DNA from: Algoriphagus locisalis
GTDB lineage: Bacteria; Bacteroidota; Bacteroidia; Cytophagales; Cyclobacteriaceae
Length of the DNA stretch: 64,000 bases
Assembly (NCBI RefSeq): GCF_900116615.1
Contig: NZ_FPBF01000008.1
Span: 52,098 to 116,097, forward strand
Reading direction: 5' to 3'
The translations under genes were made by a program, and so were the position numbers. Below are positions 61,993 through 64,000 of this stretch, one piece after another. Every line of letters starts with the position of its first letter. Position 1 is the first letter of the stretch. Under the pieces are notes generated by a model. It ran no database searches and was not told the origin of the DNA. It worked only from the letters and a program-made list of their open reading frames with translations.

Positions 61993-62408
61993 AAAATGGT
62001 GCGTTCTAAGGAAATAAGTCTTGATTCAAGGGCAAAAATAAAAAAAGAAATCTATTATTTAGATTTAATCTAAAGAAAAAACGAGAAAATTTTCAGGCTT
62101 CCTTTATCCTTGCTAGCATAGTGAAAAGCTATGCAGGCTCTCCGTCACAGCTTTTTTCGTATCAAAAAACTGGAATCGATTCATATATCTGATTTTCAGT
62201 TACTTACTAAATAGCAGATGTAGATCTATGAACTATGAATAAGTTTATACCCTATTTTTAGATTTATATCAAAAAAAATTATCAATAATGTTTAAAATAA
62301 ACCCACTTATTGATAATTTGACATCAAATACTAGATTTTACTGATTCTTTTAACCCTAAATTTATAAAATGATCAATTTAATCACCCCGAAGATCTACTA
62401 AATCACTC
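61993..62408. other. 416-bp intergenic region between divergent genes
   Basis: The promoter region of the PepSY gene (minus) and the ECF sigma gene (plus). It holds the palindrome at 62058 and a GCATAG-tgaaaag-CTATGC hairpin at 62116-62134. No ORF is supported. Confidence 0.7.
62058..62074. promoter_or_regulatory. perfect palindrome, candidate metal-responsive operator
   Basis: TTTAGATTTAATCTAAA is an 8-1-8 perfect palindrome upstream of the PepSY gene. It resembles DtxR/IdeR-type boxes (TTAGGTTAGGCTAACCTAA in actinobacteria), and the downstream product is of an iron-uptake type. Fur cannot be excluded. Confidence 0.6.
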
Positions 62409-62963
62409 ATGTCAGAAAAAGAAATAATCGAACGCGAATTAGTTGAAAGAATCAAAAACGATGATGAATCAGCGTTCATCGAAGTTTATGATCTTTTCTG
62501 GAAAAGGCTGTTCAACTTTGGTTTCAAAAAACTAGGGAAAAAAGAGATAGTTGAAGGCATCGTTCAAGAGGTATTTATTGATTTTTGGTCAAAGAGAAAA
62601 AAACTTGAAATCCATACTTCACTTTCCTCCTATTTATTCAGCGCAGTCACTTATCGTATCATAAACCAATATAAATCTCAAAGCATACGCGATAAATTCT
62701 CCGAAATGGAAAAATCCAAAGGAGAACGAAGCAGTTCTTCCGCAGAAGAGAAAGTCCTCTACAATGATTTGAAATCAAACATCAAAAAAGTAGTTGGCGG
62801 ATTCCCTCCCCAAAGACAAAAAGTATATAAACTCCGCTTCAACAAAGGACTAAGCTATATTGAAATCGCCCAAAACCTGGAAATATCTGTAAGCACCGTA
62901 GAGAAACATCTCATGCGTGCATTAAAAGATATCAGGATCAGCCTTCGAGAACTCAGTTTGTAA
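62409..62963 (+). CDS. RNA polymerase ECF sigma factor, Bacteroidota type
   Basis: A 184-residue sigma-70-family protein. Region 2 (about 20-85: NDDESAFIEVYDLFWKRLFNFGFKKLGK and VQEVFIDFWSKRKKLE) and region 4 (about 125-180: FPPQRQKVYKLRFNKGLSYIEIAQNLEISVSTVEKHL) are both intact, with no region 3. Such sigma factors pair with FecR-type anti-sigma factors and SusC receptors for trans-envelope signalling. A FecR gene follows 276 bp downstream. Confidence 0.93.
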   Translation: MSEKEIIERELVERIKNDDESAFIEVYDLFWKRLFNFGFKKLGKKEIVEGIVQEVFIDFWSKRKKLEIHTSLSSYLFSAVTYRIINQYKSQSIRDKFSEMEKSKGERSSSSAEEKVLYNDLKSNIKKVVGGFPPQRQKVYKLRFNKGLSYIEIAQNLEISVSTVEKHLMRALKDIRISLRELSL

Positions 62964-63239
62964 GCTTTCACCTATCAGGGTTTAGCGCCATTTTTTGAAT
63001 TACCGATCCCAATAATTATCCCCTAGCCTCCTGCAGTATCAAGCAGAATCGGCTTTATCATTGTAAGATTTTCCAGCCGACTTTCGAAATACCACAATTG
63101 ATAAAAATTGAAACACAGGGTATTTTTTTTATCATTTTTGGACTCAAAAAATGTCTTTTATAAAAAACTTGGTTTTTTTTCAGTTTTGAATAGAGGATAA
63201 TCCTGTATGAATTGACATATATAGTATAAAAGGAAATTC

Positions 63240-64000
63240 ATGATGGAAAACAATTCCAAAATATTTCAAGGTGAAAATTCAGAGTCGGAACCTACTCATG
63301 AATCGAACTATATAGACCAACTAGATGAGACAGAGCAACAAGCCTTACGAAAGAGAATATTAGTAGGAATAAAATCAGGAATCAGAGAACGAGAGGAAAA
63401 AGCTAAGCAAAAAGAAAGAGCACTTTACTTCTCAAAAATTGCTGCCTCGTTTTTACTACTAATCGCACTGAGCTTTGGACTATGGCATTCAGTAAAACAA
63501 GAACAAGTACGCTATAGCACTGGCTCAAATGAGACTTTGAAAATAAACTTACCTGATGGATCCATCGCTATGCTAAATTCCAACTCATCATTGTCTTATA
63601 GCTATAACAGGGTAAGTGGATTTGATAGAAAAGTAGAATTGACTGGAGAAGCCTTTTTTGATATTGCCAAAAATGATGGTATCAAAAAATTTATCATCAA
63701 CGAAGGGGAAGTAATGGAAGTGGAAGTATTTGGAACGGAGTTCAATTTCAAAAATCAGCATCCAGTACACAAATTAACACTTTTGGAAGGCAGCGTGAAG
63801 CTGGGATACCAAGGAGATGGAGGAAATGAAAATCGCATGGTAGTGCCTGGAGAGACCATAAAACTAAACCTAGACAACCATCAAATTGAATCCAAAACTG
63901 TACCGAATCCACTAAGACTTCTCGCTTGGCAGGAACGTAAGCTAAGAATGCAGAATGAAAGTCTTGAAGAAGTACTTGAAGTCGTGACCGAATTGTATGA
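63240..64000 (+). CDS. FecR-family anti-sigma factor, truncated by the window end
   Basis: The open frame starts at the ATG at 63240 (AGGA upstream; another ATG follows at 63243) and runs off the window, giving at least 253 residues. An acidic cytoplasmic N-terminus of about 65 residues precedes one membrane helix (IAASFLLLIALSFGLW, about 67-82). The periplasmic FecR domain follows (LNSNSSLSYSYN, TGEAFFDIAKND, VFGTEFNF, LLEGSVKLGYQG). The end (LLAWQERKLRMQNESLEEVLEVV) is the start of the DUF4974-like domain. It sequesters the preceding sigma factor until a partner receptor signals; a SusC gene is expected just downstream, outside the window. Confidence 0.9.
   Translation, partial: MMENNSKIFQGENSESEPTHESNYIDQLDETEQQALRKRILVGIKSGIREREEKAKQKERALYFSKIAASFLLLIALSFGLWHSVKQEQVRYSTGSNETLKINLPDGSIAMLNSNSSLSYSYNRVSGFDRKVELTGEAFFDIAKNDGIKKFIINEGEVMEVEVFGTEFNFKNQHPVHKLTLLEGSVKLGYQGDGGNENRMVVPGETIKLNLDNHQIESKTVPNPLRLLAWQERKLRMQNESLEEVLEVVTELY

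Noticed and set aside
62116..62134. GCATAG hairpin as a terminator
   Set aside because: No transcript should end there because the flanking genes diverge, and no adequate U-tract follows the stem.
63588..63770. 60-codon minus-strand ORF
   Set aside because: It is antisense to the FecR-like gene that runs to the window end.

Overview
The window is a chromosomal segment of a Bacteroidota bacterium, probably a free-living, Cytophagales/Cyclobacteriaceae-like organism. This rests on a SusC/SusD pair, many lipoprotein carbohydrate-active enzymes, an ECF sigma/FecR pair, and AT-rich spacers with few Shine-Dalgarno sequences. Genus-level placement is inference.

Region 1 (1-33.3 kb) is a pectin (homogalacturonan and rhamnogalacturonan) utilisation locus with its intracellular catabolic genes. 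After a small toxin-antitoxin pair at the left edge come a TRAP transporter operon (dctP-dctQ-dctM, minus) and uxaA (plus). A long minus-strand operon reads SusC, SusD, a DUF4957/DUF5123-type surface lipoprotein, two PL1 pectate lyases around a VOC protein, an Ldh_2-family dehydrogenase and a Gfo/Idh/MocA oxidoreductase. A second minus-strand operon (28.8 to 18.1 kb) carries a DUF4861 lipoprotein, GH105, CE8, GH43, GH28, two CE12 acetylesterases and a CE8-esterase fusion. Diverging from it is kduI-kduD-lacI-uxaB. Near-identical palindromes (consensus TTGCGCAATCGATTGCGCAA) sit in front of uxaA, SusC (two copies), the DUF4861 operon and kduI, and a weaker copy precedes the TRAP operon. Together they read as one LacI-type regulon that uses the regulator encoded in the locus. 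Outer-membrane import, periplasmic depolymerisation, TRAP uptake and conversion of galacturonate and unsaturated uronate are all represented. UxaC, KdgK and KdgA are not in the window.

Region 2 (33.3-43 kb) holds another GH43 and a FISUMP lipoprotein, then an M90-type metallopeptidase. Housekeeping genes follow: pheT, a small coiled-coil gene, zapA and rny in one tight operon, then radC-DUF1684 and rpsT.

Region 3 (43-52.4 kb) is mixed: a zinc-dependent phospholipase C/S1-P1-like protein, HopJ, a sulfatase, small enzymes (DUF1801, GlcG/HbpS, DoxX, two GNATs, DUF3050) and a metallophosphoesterase broken by one in-frame TGA. A REP-associated tyrosine transposase (RAYT) is flanked on both sides by short hairpins whose arms differ but stay complementary. 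A ~315-bp array of dyad-symmetric 21-bp repeats fills the gap at 52 kb.

Region 4 (52.4-64 kb) encodes a heavy-metal RND efflux system in which pump and TolC-like outer-membrane factor are fused, with its adaptor and an adjacent two-component system. Then come a PepSY membrane protein preceded by a perfect AT-rich palindrome, and an ECF sigma factor followed by a FecR-like anti-sigma factor cut by the window edge.

No rRNA, tRNA, CRISPR array or prophage was recognised. Intergenic spacers repeatedly carry short tandem repeats with a 7-bp period.
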